DNA of 51,610 nucleotides from Thiomicrospira sp. (GCA_030826915.1 JAUUDE010000046.1:1-51610), one strand, 5' to 3'; numbered from the stretch's first letter, positions 8,931 through 18,890 are shown. Numbers and translations: made by a program. Notes: generated by a model not told the origin, from the letters alone.

Positions 8931-9701
8931 TTATTCAATCCCTGTACCCAAACGATTTAAGTGTAAACCGTTATCCCAGTTCATCCAAATTCCAAACGCT
9001 TTACCTTTTAGGTTTTTTTCTGGAACAAAGCCCCAAAAGCGGCTGTCGTTACTGTGGTCACGGTTATCACCCATCATAAAGTAATGACCTTCTGGCACAA
9101 CAACCGTATTCATGTCTTTACTTGATTTATCCATATCTAGCAAGATTTGATGCACATTTCCGTCCGAGAACGTCTCTTCAACCACCGAGGCACCATTCAT
9201 AATGGCACTTGAATCTGTACCATGATATTTGCCTATATACTTTTGTGGTACAGCTTTACCATTGATAAAGATCGTTCTACCGACATAAGTAATTTCATCG
9301 CCAGGCAAACCAACCACACGTTTGATGTAATCAACATCTGGATCATTTGGATATTTGAAGACCACAACATCGCCACGCTCAGGTTCTGAAACTGGGATTA
9401 TCTTAGTTTGTAAAACAGGTAATTTCACGCCATAAGCAAATTTATTAACCGCAATAAAATCACCAATTTGTAGCGTTGGATACATAGAACCAGAAGGAAT
9501 TCTAAATGGCTCAATAATAAAAGAACGTAATACCAATACCACTAAAAATACTGGAAACAAAGAGCGAGCGTATTCAACCAAGATTGGCTCTTTTTCAGTC
9601 ATCATGGCTGAAACACGCTTAGGGCGCCAGACCACTTTATCTACATAAGTAATCACACCCGTAATCGCTGTGATAATGACTAAAATTAATTCAAAACTCA
9701 T
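8931..9701 (-). CDS. lepB: Signal peptidase I LepB
   Basis: Inner-membrane serine/lysine protease that removes signal peptides from exported proteins. Two transmembrane segments are visible, about residues 4-24 and 46-63. The catalytic serine is S72 in IPSGSMYPTL and the general base lysine is K127 in DYIKRVVGLPGD; the box GDNRDHSNDSRFWGFVP closes the site. Length 256 is short relative to E. coli (324) but usual among many gammaproteobacteria. It overlaps nothing: two bases separate it from the lepA stop, so lepA-lepB-rnc form a tight unit. Confidence 0.97.
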   Translation of the reverse strand: MSFELILVIITAITGVITYVDKVVWRPKRVSAMMTEKEPILVEYARSLFPVFLVVLVLRSFIIEPFRIPSGSMYPTLQIGDFIAVNKFAYGVKLPVLQTKIIPVSEPERGDVVVFKYPNDPDVDYIKRVVGLPGDEITYVGRTIFINGKAVPQKYIGKYHGTDSSAIMNGASVVEETFSDGNVHQILLDMDKSSKDMNTVVVPEGHYFMMGDNRDHSNDSRFWGFVPEKNLKGKAFGIWMNWDNGLHLNRLGTGIE

Positions 9702-9703
9702 TT

Positions 9704-11509
9704 TTAAGAGTCTCCAGTATCTAATATGGCTAAAAAGGCTTCTTGTGGTAATTCTACGCTACCAATCGATTTCATGCGTTTTTTACCTTCTTTCTGTTTT
9801 TGCAGAAGTTTTTTCTTACGTGATACATCGCCCCCATAACATTTGGCAGTGACGTTTTTTCGTAAGGCTTTAACGTTAGAGCGGCCAATAATTTTTCCAC
9901 CAATAGCGGCTTGAATGGCAACATCAAACATCTGACGAGGAATCACTTCACGGAGTTTTTCTATGATGACCTTACCACGCTGAACGGCAAAGCTTCTGTG
10001 CGCGATTACCGCTAAGGCATCTACTTTTTCACCGTTAACCATAAAATCCACTCGGATTAGGTCATCAGCTTGGAAACGTTTAAATTCATAATCCATAGAT
10101 GCATAACCACGGCTGCATGATTTTAAGCGGTCAAAGAAGTCTAAAACTACTTCGTTTAAAGGTAGCTCATAGTTAATTGAAACCTGACCACCAGAATACT
10201 GCATGTCTTTTTGAACACCACGTTTTTCAATACACAGTTTCATAACCGCACCAACGTACTCGTTCGGCACAAGAATATTGGCTTGAATAATTGGCTCACG
10301 AATCTCTTGAATAATTCCCATATCAGGTAGTTCTGAAGGGTTATCAATAGATATGATATCTCCAGACTTAGTTAATACTTCGTACACAACCGTTGGTGCA
10401 GTCGTGATTAGGTCAATATTATATTCGCGTTCAAGTCGTTCTTGAATGATTTCCATGTGTAACATACCAAGAAAACCACAACGGAAACCAAAGCCTAAGG
10501 CATCGGATGTTTCTGGCTCAAAATGTAATGCAGCATCATTTAAACGTAATTTACGTAAAGACTCACGTAAATCTTCATATTGTTCAGAAGTAATTGGGAA
10601 CAGGCCTGCAAAAACACGAGGCTGTGCGGCTTTAAAACCTGGAAGTGCATCCACATCTGGCTGAGAAGCATCACACAATGTATCCCCTACCGGCGCACCA
10701 TCAATGTCTTTGATACCAGAAATAACATAACCCACTTCACCAGCTGACAGCTGAGGCGTAGAGGTACGTTTTGGGGTAAAGATACCAACATCGTCAACCA
10801 AATACTCTTCTTTGGTAGACATCACTTTCATTTTGGTCTTTTTAGCAATTTTACCGTCAATAACTCGCACTAAAGAGACAACACCTAAATAGTTATCAAA
10901 CCAAGAATCAATAATTAACGCTTTAAGAGGAGCATCAGGATCACCCGTTGGAGCAGGAATTTTAGCGACAATATCTTCTAATGTTTCTTGAATACCAATA
11001 CCCGCTTTGGCACTGGCACGAACGGCATCTTCGGCCTCTACACCAATAATCTCTTCTACTTCTTCAATAACACGCTCTGGATCAGCCGCAGGCAAATCAA
11101 TTTTATTTAAAACGACTAAAACTTCTAAACCTTGTTCAATAGCGGTATAACAGTTAGCAACGGTTTGCGCCTCAACGCCTTGAGATGCATCCACCACTAA
11201 AAGCGCACCTTCACATGCAGCTAAAGAGCGTGATACTTCATAAGAGAAATCAACGTGACCAGGAGTATCAATGAAATTTAATTGGTATGTTTCACCATCT
11301 TTTGCTTTGTATTCTAGGGTCACACTTTGCGCTTTAATGGTAATACCACGCTCTTTTTCAATATCCATTGAATCAAGCACTTGAGCTTCCATCTCTCTAT
11401 CAGACAACCCACCACAAAGATGGATAAAGCGATCCGCAATGGTCGATTTACCGTGATCAATGTGTGCAATAATCGAAAAATTTCGAATATGTTTTAAACT
11501 ATCTGACAT
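9704..11509 (-). CDS. lepA: Elongation factor 4 (LepA)
   Basis: Translational GTPase that acts on ribosomes, proposed to back-translocate or help initiation and 30S assembly. The G domain has AHIDHGKST (15-23), DTPGHVDF and NKIDLP; the EF-G-like domains II, III and V follow, and the LepA-specific C-terminal domain ends with [20 protein letters not shown] and QEAFLA. At 601 residues the gene is complete. One CAGGCCTG core lies in it at 10601-10608. It is separated from mucD by a 290-bp gap with a terminator. Confidence 0.98.
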   Translation of the reverse strand: MSDSLKHIRNFSIIAHIDHGKSTIADRFIHLCGGLSDREMEAQVLDSMDIEKERGITIKAQSVTLEYKAKDGETYQLNFIDTPGHVDFSYEVSRSLAACEGALLVVDASQGVEAQTVANCYTAIEQGLEVLVVLNKIDLPAADPERVIEEVEEIIGVEAEDAVRASAKAGIGIQETLEDIVAKIPAPTGDPDAPLKALIIDSWFDNYLGVVSLVRVIDGKIAKKTKMKVMSTKEEYLVDDVGIFTPKRTSTPQLSAGEVGYVISGIKDIDGAPVGDTLCDASQPDVDALPGFKAAQPRVFAGLFPITSEQYEDLRESLRKLRLNDAALHFEPETSDALGFGFRCGFLGMLHMEIIQERLEREYNIDLITTAPTVVYEVLTKSGDIISIDNPSELPDMGIIQEIREPIIQANILVPNEYVGAVMKLCIEKRGVQKDMQYSGGQVSINYELPLNEVVLDFFDRLKSCSRGYASMDYEFKRFQADDLIRVDFMVNGEKVDALAVIAHRSFAVQRGKVIIEKLREVIPRQMFDVAIQAAIGGKIIGRSNVKALRKNVTAKCYGGDVSRKKKLLQKQKEGKKRMKSIGSVELPQEAFLAILDTGDS

Positions 11510-11583
11510 CTAAGCTCCAACTTAACAAATACGAAGTTCACTTTAAAAAAGTGTCTAAAAATGAACAAAAATTACAACAATAA

Positions 11584-11608
11584 AAAAAGGGGCAATTTGC
11601 CCCTTTTT
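11584..11608 (-). terminator. Rho-independent terminator between mucD and lepA
   Basis: GGGGCA and TGCCCC pair over three bases, flanked by A5 on one side and T5 on the other, so it could act on both strands. It lies about 190 bases past the mucD stop and just ahead of lepA, suggesting lepA has its own promoter. No gene was found in the rest of the 11510-11799 gap. Confidence 0.75.
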
Positions 11609-11799
11609 ATCAACAACTGTTATCGAATACTTACGAAAGTTTAGCTGTGTTGTTTTGGTTACAAATGAATGGCAGGTATTTTACGCTAATTTAAGGGGGT
11701 TCGCATTGATAAATCTCATGGATTCATTTGCTTAACCTCAATCGGCTTTTGAGCACCTGCTTATTCACTTATGTCTTGTTTATATCCTCTCAGTATTAC

Positions 11800-13230
11800 T
11801 TACTTGCCTAATACAAGCGGCAAGAATAATGAACGTTGGTCACGAACCACTCTTACAGGCAGTGAACGATCTTCAGGCAGTTTCTTCATAATTTTCTTTA
11901 AAGCGGCAACACTTTTTACCGGCTTAAAATCAATCGTGACAATTACATCGCCTTGCTGCAACCCTGCTTTTTTGGCAGGCCCGCCAAGTACTTTGGTTAC
12001 CACAACACCAAAAGGTAGGTTTAGAGCCTCCAAATCTGGTTTATCTAATTCCTTAACCAAAGCGCCTAAACGATTGTTGCTATCAGATTTTCCATTGGAA
12101 TTGGATGCAATACTATCGGCTTTATCCAGCGAAGAAAGCTTAACAGTAAAATACTTCACTTTACCTTGACGTAAAACTTTAACCTTTACCGATTTATTGA
12201 TTGGCGTAATGCCAACAATTGGAGGTAAATCTGTTGATTTATTGATAACTTTGCCATCAAATTCTAAGATGATATCTCCTGCTTCAATTCCCGCTTTTTC
12301 TGCCGCTGTATTTGGGTAGGTTTGCCCAACTAAAGCACCTTGTGGTTTTGGTAAATCAAAAGATTTAGCCAAGTCATTGGTTACTTCTTGAATTTGCACG
12401 CCTAAATAACCACGAACAACCTTACCATCCGACTTGAGCTGGTTAACTACATTCATGGCGATATCAATTGGTATTGAGAATGACAATCCCATTGAACCAC
12501 CTGTTTTACTGTAAATTTGCGAGTTAATACCTACAACTTCACCATCTAGATTAAACAAAGGCCCACCAGAATTCCCTGGATTAATTGGCACGTCTGTTTG
12601 AATAAAAGGTACGTAGGTATCATCAGGTAATGCACGACCTAGGGCACTGATAATTCCGTGAGTAGCCGTAAAATCCAGACCAAATGGTTCGCCAATAGCA
12701 AGTACCCACTGCCCCACTTTTAAGCTACTTGATTTACCAATTTTGGCATAAGGCAAATTATCAGCATCAATTTTAATTAATGCCACGTCGGTGCGTGGAT
12801 CTGTACCAATCACTTTTGCCACTAACTCTTTACGGTTACGCATGCGAACTATAATTTCGTCAGCACCTTCAACCACATGATTATTAGTCAAAATATAACC
12901 ATCTTCACTGATAATAAATCCAGAACCTAATGAGTGCGACTCTTCTTCTCTAGGGGTGTCTGGCAGCTGACCTCTAGGCTCACCTCTAAATTGAGGCAAG
13001 CCAAAGAAATGGCGCAACATATCGTCTGGTAAACCTCTAAACTCTGGATTAAATTGGCGAGCCACCTTTTTTGTGGTACTAATATTCACCACACTACTGT
13101 TTGTATCTTCAACTAACCGACTGAAATCAGGCAATCCATAGTTATTGGCTTTTGCAGCATAGCTTAGAGTTGGCTGCAAGAGAAGCAGTGCACTTATTAA
13201 TACACCAAAAAATATAGATGATTTTTTCAT
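11800..13230 (-). CDS. mucD: Periplasmic serine protease of the DegP/MucD family
   Basis: HtrA-type protease/chaperone that degrades misfolded envelope proteins. A signal peptide covers about residues 1-26. The trypsin-like domain has H118 in NNHVVEGAD, D148 in RTDVALIKID and S221 in PINPGNSGGPL; two PDZ domains follow at about 270-360 and 385-476. The 476-residue length and the position after rseC point to MucD rather than DegS. AGGAGA lies 12 bases ahead of the start. Its neighbours rseC and lepA reflect the Pseudomonas algU-mucABCD arrangement, but the sigma factor and anti-sigma genes are absent here. Confidence 0.93.
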   Translation of the reverse strand: MKKSSIFFGVLISALLLLQPTLSYAAKANNYGLPDFSRLVEDTNSSVVNISTTKKVARQFNPEFRGLPDDMLRHFFGLPQFRGEPRGQLPDTPREEESHSLGSGFIISEDGYILTNNHVVEGADEIIVRMRNRKELVAKVIGTDPRTDVALIKIDADNLPYAKIGKSSSLKVGQWVLAIGEPFGLDFTATHGIISALGRALPDDTYVPFIQTDVPINPGNSGGPLFNLDGEVVGINSQIYSKTGGSMGLSFSIPIDIAMNVVNQLKSDGKVVRGYLGVQIQEVTNDLAKSFDLPKPQGALVGQTYPNTAAEKAGIEAGDIILEFDGKVINKSTDLPPIVGITPINKSVKVKVLRQGKVKYFTVKLSSLDKADSIASNSNGKSDSNNRLGALVKELDKPDLEALNLPFGVVVTKVLGGPAKKAGLQQGDVIVTIDFKPVKSVAALKKIMKKLPEDRSLPVRVVRDQRSLFLPLVLGK

Positions 13231-13284
13231 TGTTCACTTATCTCCTAAACTTATTGTTTTAATCATATTTAACGTAAAATCTCT

Positions 13285-13758
13285 TCAAGATTTTTGAGAC
13301 AAAACCTTACTTAATTCAGGCATGACAGGCTTATAAATTTTACGAGTTATCCACCACCCTAAATACAGCCCTAAGCCACCACCTAAAATTGCGGAAATGT
13401 CTTTTACAACAGCTGACACTTGAAAAACACTCTCAACAAAGTTTGAAAATACGATAGCTAAAATAAATAGACCTATTAATGGTAAACCATATGCCATAAA
13501 TGAATGTTGAAGCAATCGTGACTCATCAAGCTCCAACTCAACAATATCCCCTACCTGACAATCTAGGCTTTTCTTAACTCTAATTGGCGTTTTACTTGTT
13601 CCTGTGAATAATTTTGCCAAAGCCGAAGTACCGCAACCCGATTCTGATGAACATCCAGAACAGCCTGTGCTTCGCTGAGTTTCGACCAAAACATCTTCAC
13701 CATCCATTGCGACTACAAGCCCCTGCTCACGCAGTACCGTTTTTAATTCACTTTGCAT
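13285..13758 (-). CDS. rseC: RseC/MucC family protein (SoxR-reducing system type)
   Basis: A 157-residue inner-membrane protein. The cytoplasmic N-terminal part contains the cysteine cluster TGCSGCSSESGCGTSAL (C33, C36, C42) typical of RseC, and two hydrophobic segments follow at about residues 80-100 and 112-136. Family members modulate the sigma-E pathway or help reduce SoxR. AGGA lies just ahead of the ATG. The gene stands 54 bp upstream of mucD on the same strand; upstream, where rpoE-rseA-rseB would normally be, there is only a 240-bp gap and divergent nadB. Confidence 0.9.
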   Translation of the reverse strand: MQSELKTVLREQGLVVAMDGEDVLVETQRSTGCSGCSSESGCGTSALAKLFTGTSKTPIRVKKSLDCQVGDIVELELDESRLLQHSFMAYGLPLIGLFILAIVFSNFVESVFQVSAVVKDISAILGGGLGLYLGWWITRKIYKPVMPELSKVLSQKS

Positions 13759-14000
13759 ATTTTTCCTAGTTGAATTTCACAATCAAATAAGTCTATAACT
13801 TGATTTATAGGGGGTATTGCTTTAACTTTCAACATAATTTTTACGTTTTTGCGATTTATGATTCGCACCAAAAGTTCTTGTACAATTAAATATACAACAA
13901 CAATCATCTTAGAGTTCAATATAATATAGAGCTGACGGAGGCCAACCAATAGAAGACAGGCCTGCTATCTTCCGTATAAACGCTAATTAAAGGATTTATT

Positions 14001-15623
14001 TTGTCACCCGCCATTGCAAAGACGTTAACAACCGATATTCTTGTAATAGGAAGTGGTATTGCAGGCCTATCCATTGCTTTAAAGTTGGCAGAAGAGCATA
14101 AAATCACCATTTTAGCAAAAGGTTCCCTTACGGAAGGCAGTACTAATTATGCACAAGGCGGAATTGCCGGGGTATTAGACCCGTTTGATAGTATTGAAGC
14201 GCACATTGCCGATACACAAAATGCGGGTGCTGGCCTATGCGATCCTAAAGCCGTAGCCATTGTGGCTTCTCATGCAGCTGAGTCTATCCAAGAACTGATT
14301 GATTTGGGTGTTCCATTCAGTAAAGACAGTTTTGAAACCAAACCCGATAACAATTCAAAAACAGAGTTTCCTTTTCACTTAACGCAAGAAGGTGGTCACA
14401 GCCATAGACGAGTGATTCACGCTGCAGACCATACAGGACAATCTGTATTAAATACTTTAATTGAACGTGTTGAAAGCCACCCAAATATCACTTTATTACC
14501 AGAACACATTACAATTGATTTAATTAAAAATCAGCGTCAAAACCGTTGCATTGGCGCTTACGCATTAAATCAAATCGATAATAGTATTAACGCTATATCC
14601 TCCATATTTACAGTCTTGGCTACCGGTGGTGCAAGTAAAGCGTATCTTTACACCAGTAATCCAGACACTTCAACTGGAGATGGCATTGCCATGGCTTGGC
14701 GTGCTGGATGTAAAGTTGGCAATATGGAGTTTAATCAATTTCATCCAACTTGTTTATACCACCCAAAAGATCGCTCATTTTTAATTAGTGAAGCCGTGCG
14801 TGGCGAAGGTGGCATATTACGTTTACCAAACGGTGATGCATTTATGCATAACTACGATGAACGAGCAGATTTAGCACCCAGAGATATCGTTGCTCGAGCT
14901 ATTGACCAAGAGATGAAAAAACACGGTATTGATTGTGTCTATTTAGACATAACCCATAAGCCAGCTGAATTTATAAAAAATCACTTTCCTACTATTTTTC
15001 AGCGATGCAAAAAAGTCGGTATTGATATTACAAAAGAACAAATACCCGTGGTTCCAGCCGCTCACTATACTTGTGGCGGCGTAGTTACCGATTTAGAAGG
15101 TAAAAGCAGCCTAGATGGCCTTTACGCCATTGGTGAAACCGCATACACAGGCCTGCATGGCGCTAATCGTTTAGCCAGCAATTCACTTGCCGAAGGTTTG
15201 GTTTTTGCCAAAATGGCTCAAAAAAGTATTCTCAAAGCTTTTGCTTCTAAAGAATTTGAAAGAGAATACGTAAAACCTTGGGATAGCTCAGGCACCACCG
15301 ATCCAAAAGAGAAAGTATTAGTGAGTCATGACTGGGATGAATTGCGCCGAGTAATGTGGGACTATGTAGGTATTGTTCGTACTAACAAGCGTTTAAAACG
15401 TGCACGGCAACGAATTCGTAATCTGCAAAAAGAGATTGATGAATATTACCACCAGCACACTCTAAACCGAGATTTATTAGAGCTTAGAAATCTGGCATTG
15501 GTTGCCGAACTGATGGTTATTAGTGCACAACGCAGGAAAGAGAGTCGGGGTTTGCATTATAACTTAGATTATCCACATATTCACAAGATACCTAAACCGA
15601 CTATTCTGAAGCCAAAATTCTAA
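14001..15623 (+). CDS. nadB: L-aspartate oxidase NadB
   Basis: FAD enzyme oxidising L-aspartate to iminoaspartate, the first step of de novo NAD synthesis. The N-terminal FAD-binding motif is VIGSGIAGLS, with GSTNYAQGGIAG, the substrate-region stretch HSHRRVIHAADHTG and FHPTCLY, and the C-terminal HGANRLASNSLAEGL. At 540 residues it is full length. The start is TTG at 14001, chosen because AAGGA is six bases upstream and the next ATG would remove part of the FAD motif. Divergent position next to rseC is the gammaproteobacterial arrangement. A CAGGCCTG core lies at 15148-15155. Confidence 0.96.
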   Translation: MSPAIAKTLTTDILVIGSGIAGLSIALKLAEEHKITILAKGSLTEGSTNYAQGGIAGVLDPFDSIEAHIADTQNAGAGLCDPKAVAIVASHAAESIQELIDLGVPFSKDSFETKPDNNSKTEFPFHLTQEGGHSHRRVIHAADHTGQSVLNTLIERVESHPNITLLPEHITIDLIKNQRQNRCIGAYALNQIDNSINAISSIFTVLATGGASKAYLYTSNPDTSTGDGIAMAWRAGCKVGNMEFNQFHPTCLYHPKDRSFLISEAVRGEGGILRLPNGDAFMHNYDERADLAPRDIVARAIDQEMKKHGIDCVYLDITHKPAEFIKNHFPTIFQRCKKVGIDITKEQIPVVPAAHYTCGGVVTDLEGKSSLDGLYAIGETAYTGLHGANRLASNSLAEGLVFAKMAQKSILKAFASKEFEREYVKPWDSSGTTDPKEKVLVSHDWDELRRVMWDYVGIVRTNKRLKRARQRIRNLQKEIDEYYHQHTLNRDLLELRNLALVAELMVISAQRRKESRGLHYNLDYPHIHKIPKPTILKPKF

Positions 15624-15691
15624 ATACAAGTGATAACTGTTTGTAAGCTGATTTACCAAACAGGTATGCGTTTGTAAATTTAAATAGCCTA

Positions 15692-16323
15692 CTAAACATA
15701 TAGTTCTACGGGCGGTTCTTTTGCCAAACGGCTAATCAAATCACTCTCGGTAACAATCCCAAGAATCTTATGATATTCACTCATAATTAACAGAGCATCA
15801 ATTTGATACTCTGTTAAAACTTGAGCCACGTGACGAATATCCGTATCTAAAGAAGTGGTAACCACTTCAGACTGCATAACCTGACCAACTTTTTCCGGCT
15901 TAACTCCTTCTAACTCACCACTATTACTGACAATCACCCGGCCTAATAGGTTGGTTTGGGAGCATATTCCAACTAGCTCACCATTATCAATGACAGGAAG
16001 GTGCTTAATGGAATGTTTCTGCATTAATTGCCAGGCCGTCTCCAAACTATCATCAATATCTATCGTTTCAACAGGAGAAGACATAATTTCTGCCACTTTA
16101 ACCACAACGGCTCGACTGGTATGCGTTTGTTTTTTTTGTATGCTTCTAATGCCTCTGTGCTTTTATAATTAGAAGTACCTTGTTCGTTGCTTTTAACATT
16201 GAATTCATCTAACTTAGATTTTTTTAACTTGTGTATGCGTGCAACAGGGCCTACCTTAAGTGAAGGCAGATTCTGAACTGCACCAATGAAGCTTTGACCT
16301 TCTGGAGTGTACACAACAAACAT
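15692..16323 (-). CDS. CBS-domain protein, interrupted by a frameshift in a poly-A run
   Basis: Two overlapping reading frames look like one gene. The first, from ATG 16323, encodes MFVVYTPEGQSFIGAVQ and a basic linker ending EALEAYKKNK; its own frame would end in an unrelated tail. The second, ending at 15692, carries a pair of CBS domains (VAEIMSSPVETIDID... and ...VMQSEVVTTSLDTDIRHV) that bind adenine nucleotides in many regulators. They are joined by a -1 shift at eight As (T8 on the plus strand, 16130-16137), giving YKKKQTHTSRAVVVKVAEIMSS. The site reads A AAA AAC in frame. Whether this is a mutation, a sequence error, polymerase slippage or programmed frameshifting cannot be decided here. 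Function unknown. Confidence 0.75.
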
Positions 16324-16541
16324 AAGCTTTACCAAATCGATTATTTGCAACGAAAACACTCATGTTTATATTAACATGAGCTGTTAACCTAATATATCGG
16401 CATCTATCATGCTTTTCTTAGAATTTTACCCAATTAAAGCAATTTCTGAGACTAAATTTACTAGAATAAACCCCATTAATTTACTATACTAATTAGGTTA
16501 ATTAATTCAAAAATCACCCACTTAAATTTAAGGATTATACT

Positions 16542-17144
16542 ATGTCAGTTCTTGTTACTAAGCAGGCCCCAGACTTTACTTCTGCTGCTGTTTTAGCCGA
16601 TGGTTCAATTGTTGATGATTTCAATTTGAAAAGCCACATTGAAGGTAAATACGCCGTTGTTTTCTTCTACCCTTTAGACTTCACATTTGTTTGCCCATCT
16701 GAAATTTTAGCTTTTGACCACCGTGTTGAACGTTTTAAAGAATTAGGTACGGAAGTTGTTGGTATTTCTGTTGATTCTCAATTCACACATAATGCATGGC
16801 GTAACACTCCTGTAAACGAAGGCGGGCTTGGTCCAGTTAAATTCCCTCTAGTTGCTGACCTTGGTGGTTCTATCATGGAAGCTTATGGAGTTGTTCACCC
16901 TGGAAACATTGCTCTACGTGGTGCTTTCTTAATCGATACAAATGGTGTTGTTCGTCATCAAGTTGTTAATGATCTGCCATTGGGACGTAATGTTGACGAA
17001 ATGGTTCGTATGGTTGAAGCGCTTCAGTTCCATGAAGAAGTTGGTGAAGTTTGTCCTGCAGGTTGGAACAAAGGTGACTCTGGAATGAAAGATACTCCTG
17101 ATGGTGTTGCTGAATACCTAAGCGCACACTCAGACAAATTGTAA
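16542..17144 (+). CDS. 2-Cys peroxiredoxin (AhpC/Prx1 type)
   Basis: Thiol peroxidase reducing hydrogen peroxide, organic peroxides and peroxynitrite in the cytoplasm. The peroxidatic cysteine is C51 in FYPLDFTFVCPSE and the resolving cysteine C171 in GEVCPAGW, making it a typical 2-Cys enzyme of 200 residues. The run FYPLDFTFVCPSEI with R-containing loop LRGAFLID matches the Prx1/AhpC subfamily. No AhpF is nearby, so a thioredoxin may be the reductant. AAGGAT lies ahead of the start, and a TATACT box at 16485-16490 could be its -10 element. It ends before a strong terminator. Confidence 0.95.
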   Translation: MSVLVTKQAPDFTSAAVLADGSIVDDFNLKSHIEGKYAVVFFYPLDFTFVCPSEILAFDHRVERFKELGTEVVGISVDSQFTHNAWRNTPVNEGGLGPVKFPLVADLGGSIMEAYGVVHPGNIALRGAFLIDTNGVVRHQVVNDLPLGRNVDEMVRMVEALQFHEEVGEVCPAGWNKGDSGMKDTPDGVAEYLSAHSDKL

Positions 17145-17292
17145 TTTGTATCTAACTGCAGGTAAGATTGTTTTTTGCACGATTTAAGTGAGCTTAGTTA
17201 TTTTAAATTCATTAAACCGTTAAAATTACTTTATTACTAATAGCAGGCACAGCCAAAATTATACAACTCTCGTAATTGATAATTTTAGCAAG

Positions 17293-17323
17293 AAAAAAAG
17301 GCCGTCTATTGACGGCTTTTTTT
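17293..17323 (+). terminator. Rho-independent terminator after peroxiredoxin gene
   Basis: GCCGTC and GACGGC pair over TATT, preceded by A7G and followed by T7. The ispA ribosome-binding site begins only three bases later. Confidence 0.9.
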
Positions 17324-17337
17324 ATGGAGATTTTTTT

Positions 17338-18225
17338 TTGCAAAGCCAATTAACACAATATCAAGATCGCGTTAATCAAGCGCTAAAACAACATGTTCAA
17401 CACTTTTCTGCACAACAAAAAAGTACAGATAACAAGCTATTTGAAGCAATTGAATACTCAACCTTAAACCAGGGCAAGCGGCTGCGCCCTGCTCTTATTT
17501 ATGCTATTGCCGATGCGCTGGAAATATCTCTTAAAAGTGTGGATAACGCAGCCTGTGCCATTGAATTAATTCACAGCTACTCGCTTGTGCATGATGACTT
17601 ACCAGCAATGGATGACGATGACTTACGCAGAGGTCAAGCAACATGCCACGTTAAATATGATGAAGCAACAGCAATTCTGGTTGGTGATGCTCAGCAAACC
17701 ATGGCTTTTCAGATTTTGGCTGGCGATAAAAACATCCTGGCAAAACATACTGTTGAAATGATCAGCATATTAGGTTACGCAAGTGGCCCTTTAGGTATGA
17801 TTGCTGGGCAAGTCCAAGACATTCAATCAGAAGGCAAAATCATTTCATTAGATGAACTAAAGACCCTGCACAACCTAAAAACTGGAGCCTTAATTCAATG
17901 TGCTTTATTGATGGGAGCGGTGCAAAGTTCACGCTATACTCAAATTAAACCTCAACTGGTTCAGCTTGGTGAAATGATTGGCTTGGCATTTCAAGTACAA
18001 GATGATATTTTGGATATTGAGAGTGATACTGAAACCTTAGGCAAACCGCAAGGCAGTGACCTTGAGTTAGACAAGTCTACTTATCCAAAACTCATGGGGT
18101 TGGAAAAAGCGAAACAATTTCGTGACGCTTTAATTTTGGAAGCCAAATCGGTACTGGCCAACTTAAATTTAGACAGTGCGTTTTTAAATCAACTGATTGA
18201 CTATATTGCACAAAGAAAACATTAA
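17338..18225 (+). CDS. ispA: Polyprenyl synthetase, farnesyl/geranyl diphosphate synthase (IspA)
   Basis: Condenses isopentenyl diphosphate with dimethylallyl and geranyl diphosphate to make farnesyl diphosphate for quinones and undecaprenyl carriers. The first aspartate-rich motif is DDLPAMDDDD (residues 86-95) and the second is QVQDDILDIESD near residue 218; GKRLRPAL and the KTGALI region are also present. Length 295 fits IspA. The start as read is TTG at 17338 with GGAG eight bases upstream. It is immediately preceded by a run of nine Ts; one more T would put an upstream ATG (17324) in frame, so the exact start is uncertain. Confidence 0.92.
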   Translation: MQSQLTQYQDRVNQALKQHVQHFSAQQKSTDNKLFEAIEYSTLNQGKRLRPALIYAIADALEISLKSVDNAACAIELIHSYSLVHDDLPAMDDDDLRRGQATCHVKYDEATAILVGDAQQTMAFQILAGDKNILAKHTVEMISILGYASGPLGMIAGQVQDIQSEGKIISLDELKTLHNLKTGALIQCALLMGAVQSSRYTQIKPQLVQLGEMIGLAFQVQDDILDIESDTETLGKPQGSDLELDKSTYPKLMGLEKAKQFRDALILEAKSVLANLNLDSAFLNQLIDYIAQRKH

Positions 18226-18449
18226 CGGTTGAAGCAAGCCCTCTTTTGTAAACATAATCGAATGCACTCTCAAATAAAATCTTAGCTTTCAAAAAGTTAG
18301 CTATAAGCAACTTTAATAATTCGCTTTTATTACTGTTGAGTTTTAGTTATAATCATTCACCTTTCTGGCTGAAGTTTTATAAGTGTTTTTTCTAAAAAAC
18401 AATTAATTTCAACAGTGACACATTTGATTTAAAGAAGATTGATTTCACT

Positions 18450-18830
18450 ATGGCACAAACCTTTGTTTTAAAAACTCTACTTGATTTTGCATCCGCTCAT
18501 AGCTTAAGAGGCTACCCTGGAGATTGTGCGAAGTTGCATGGCCATAACTGGAAGATTGAGGTACAGGTAGAAGGAACTAAATTAAACGAAATTGGTATGG
18601 TTATCGATTTTAAAGAAATTAAACGTCACGCAAAAGAAGTCGTTAAAGAGCTTGACCATACCTTTTTAAATGATCATCCACGCTTTCAAGAGCTTAACCC
18701 AACTGCTGAAAACATTGCTGTGTATATTTTTAAAGAGATAGAAAAGCGTATTCAAAGCCCACAAGTGAAAATGCATAGTTTAACGGTCTGGGAAAACGAT
18801 CGTAACTGCGTCACCTACTCTGAAGCCTAA
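18450..18830 (+). CDS. queD: 6-carboxy-5,6,7,8-tetrahydropterin synthase QueD
   Basis: Converts dihydroneopterin triphosphate to 6-carboxytetrahydropterin in the pathway to queuosine in tRNA. Zinc ligands H17, H30 and H32 are visible in ASAHSLRGYP and AKLHGHNW, the catalytic cysteine is C26, and LDHTFLND, TAENIAVYIFKEI and VWENDRNCVTY complete the PTPS/QueD fold. The 126-residue length is typical. The gene stands alone: a 224-bp gap precedes it and a terminator follows. No preQ1-riboswitch-like structure was recognised upstream; a TATAAT box at 18348-18353 lacks a good -35 partner. Confidence 0.95.
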   Translation: MAQTFVLKTLLDFASAHSLRGYPGDCAKLHGHNWKIEVQVEGTKLNEIGMVIDFKEIKRHAKEVVKELDHTFLNDHPRFQELNPTAENIAVYIFKEIEKRIQSPQVKMHSLTVWENDRNCVTYSEA

Positions 18831-18867
18831 TTTTTAAGGCATCTCATAACAAGCATTAAAACAAAAA

Positions 18868-18890
18868 AACCGATTCAAATAGAATCGGTT
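18868..18890 (+). terminator. Rho-independent terminator after queD
   Basis: AACCGATTC and GAATCGGTT form a nine-base stem over a five-base loop, with A-runs on the left and seven Ts on the right, so it may also serve the convergent cheW-like gene. Confidence 0.9.

Noticed and set aside
13743-14110. Short minus-strand frames between rseC and nadB
   Set aside because: AT-rich, overlapping the nadB start; no family pattern. The gap more likely holds divergent promoters.
18300-18400. preQ1-type riboswitch ahead of queD
   Set aside because: No preQ1-I or preQ1-II pattern recognised; only a TATAAT box and a TGTTTTTT/AAAAAACA hairpin.
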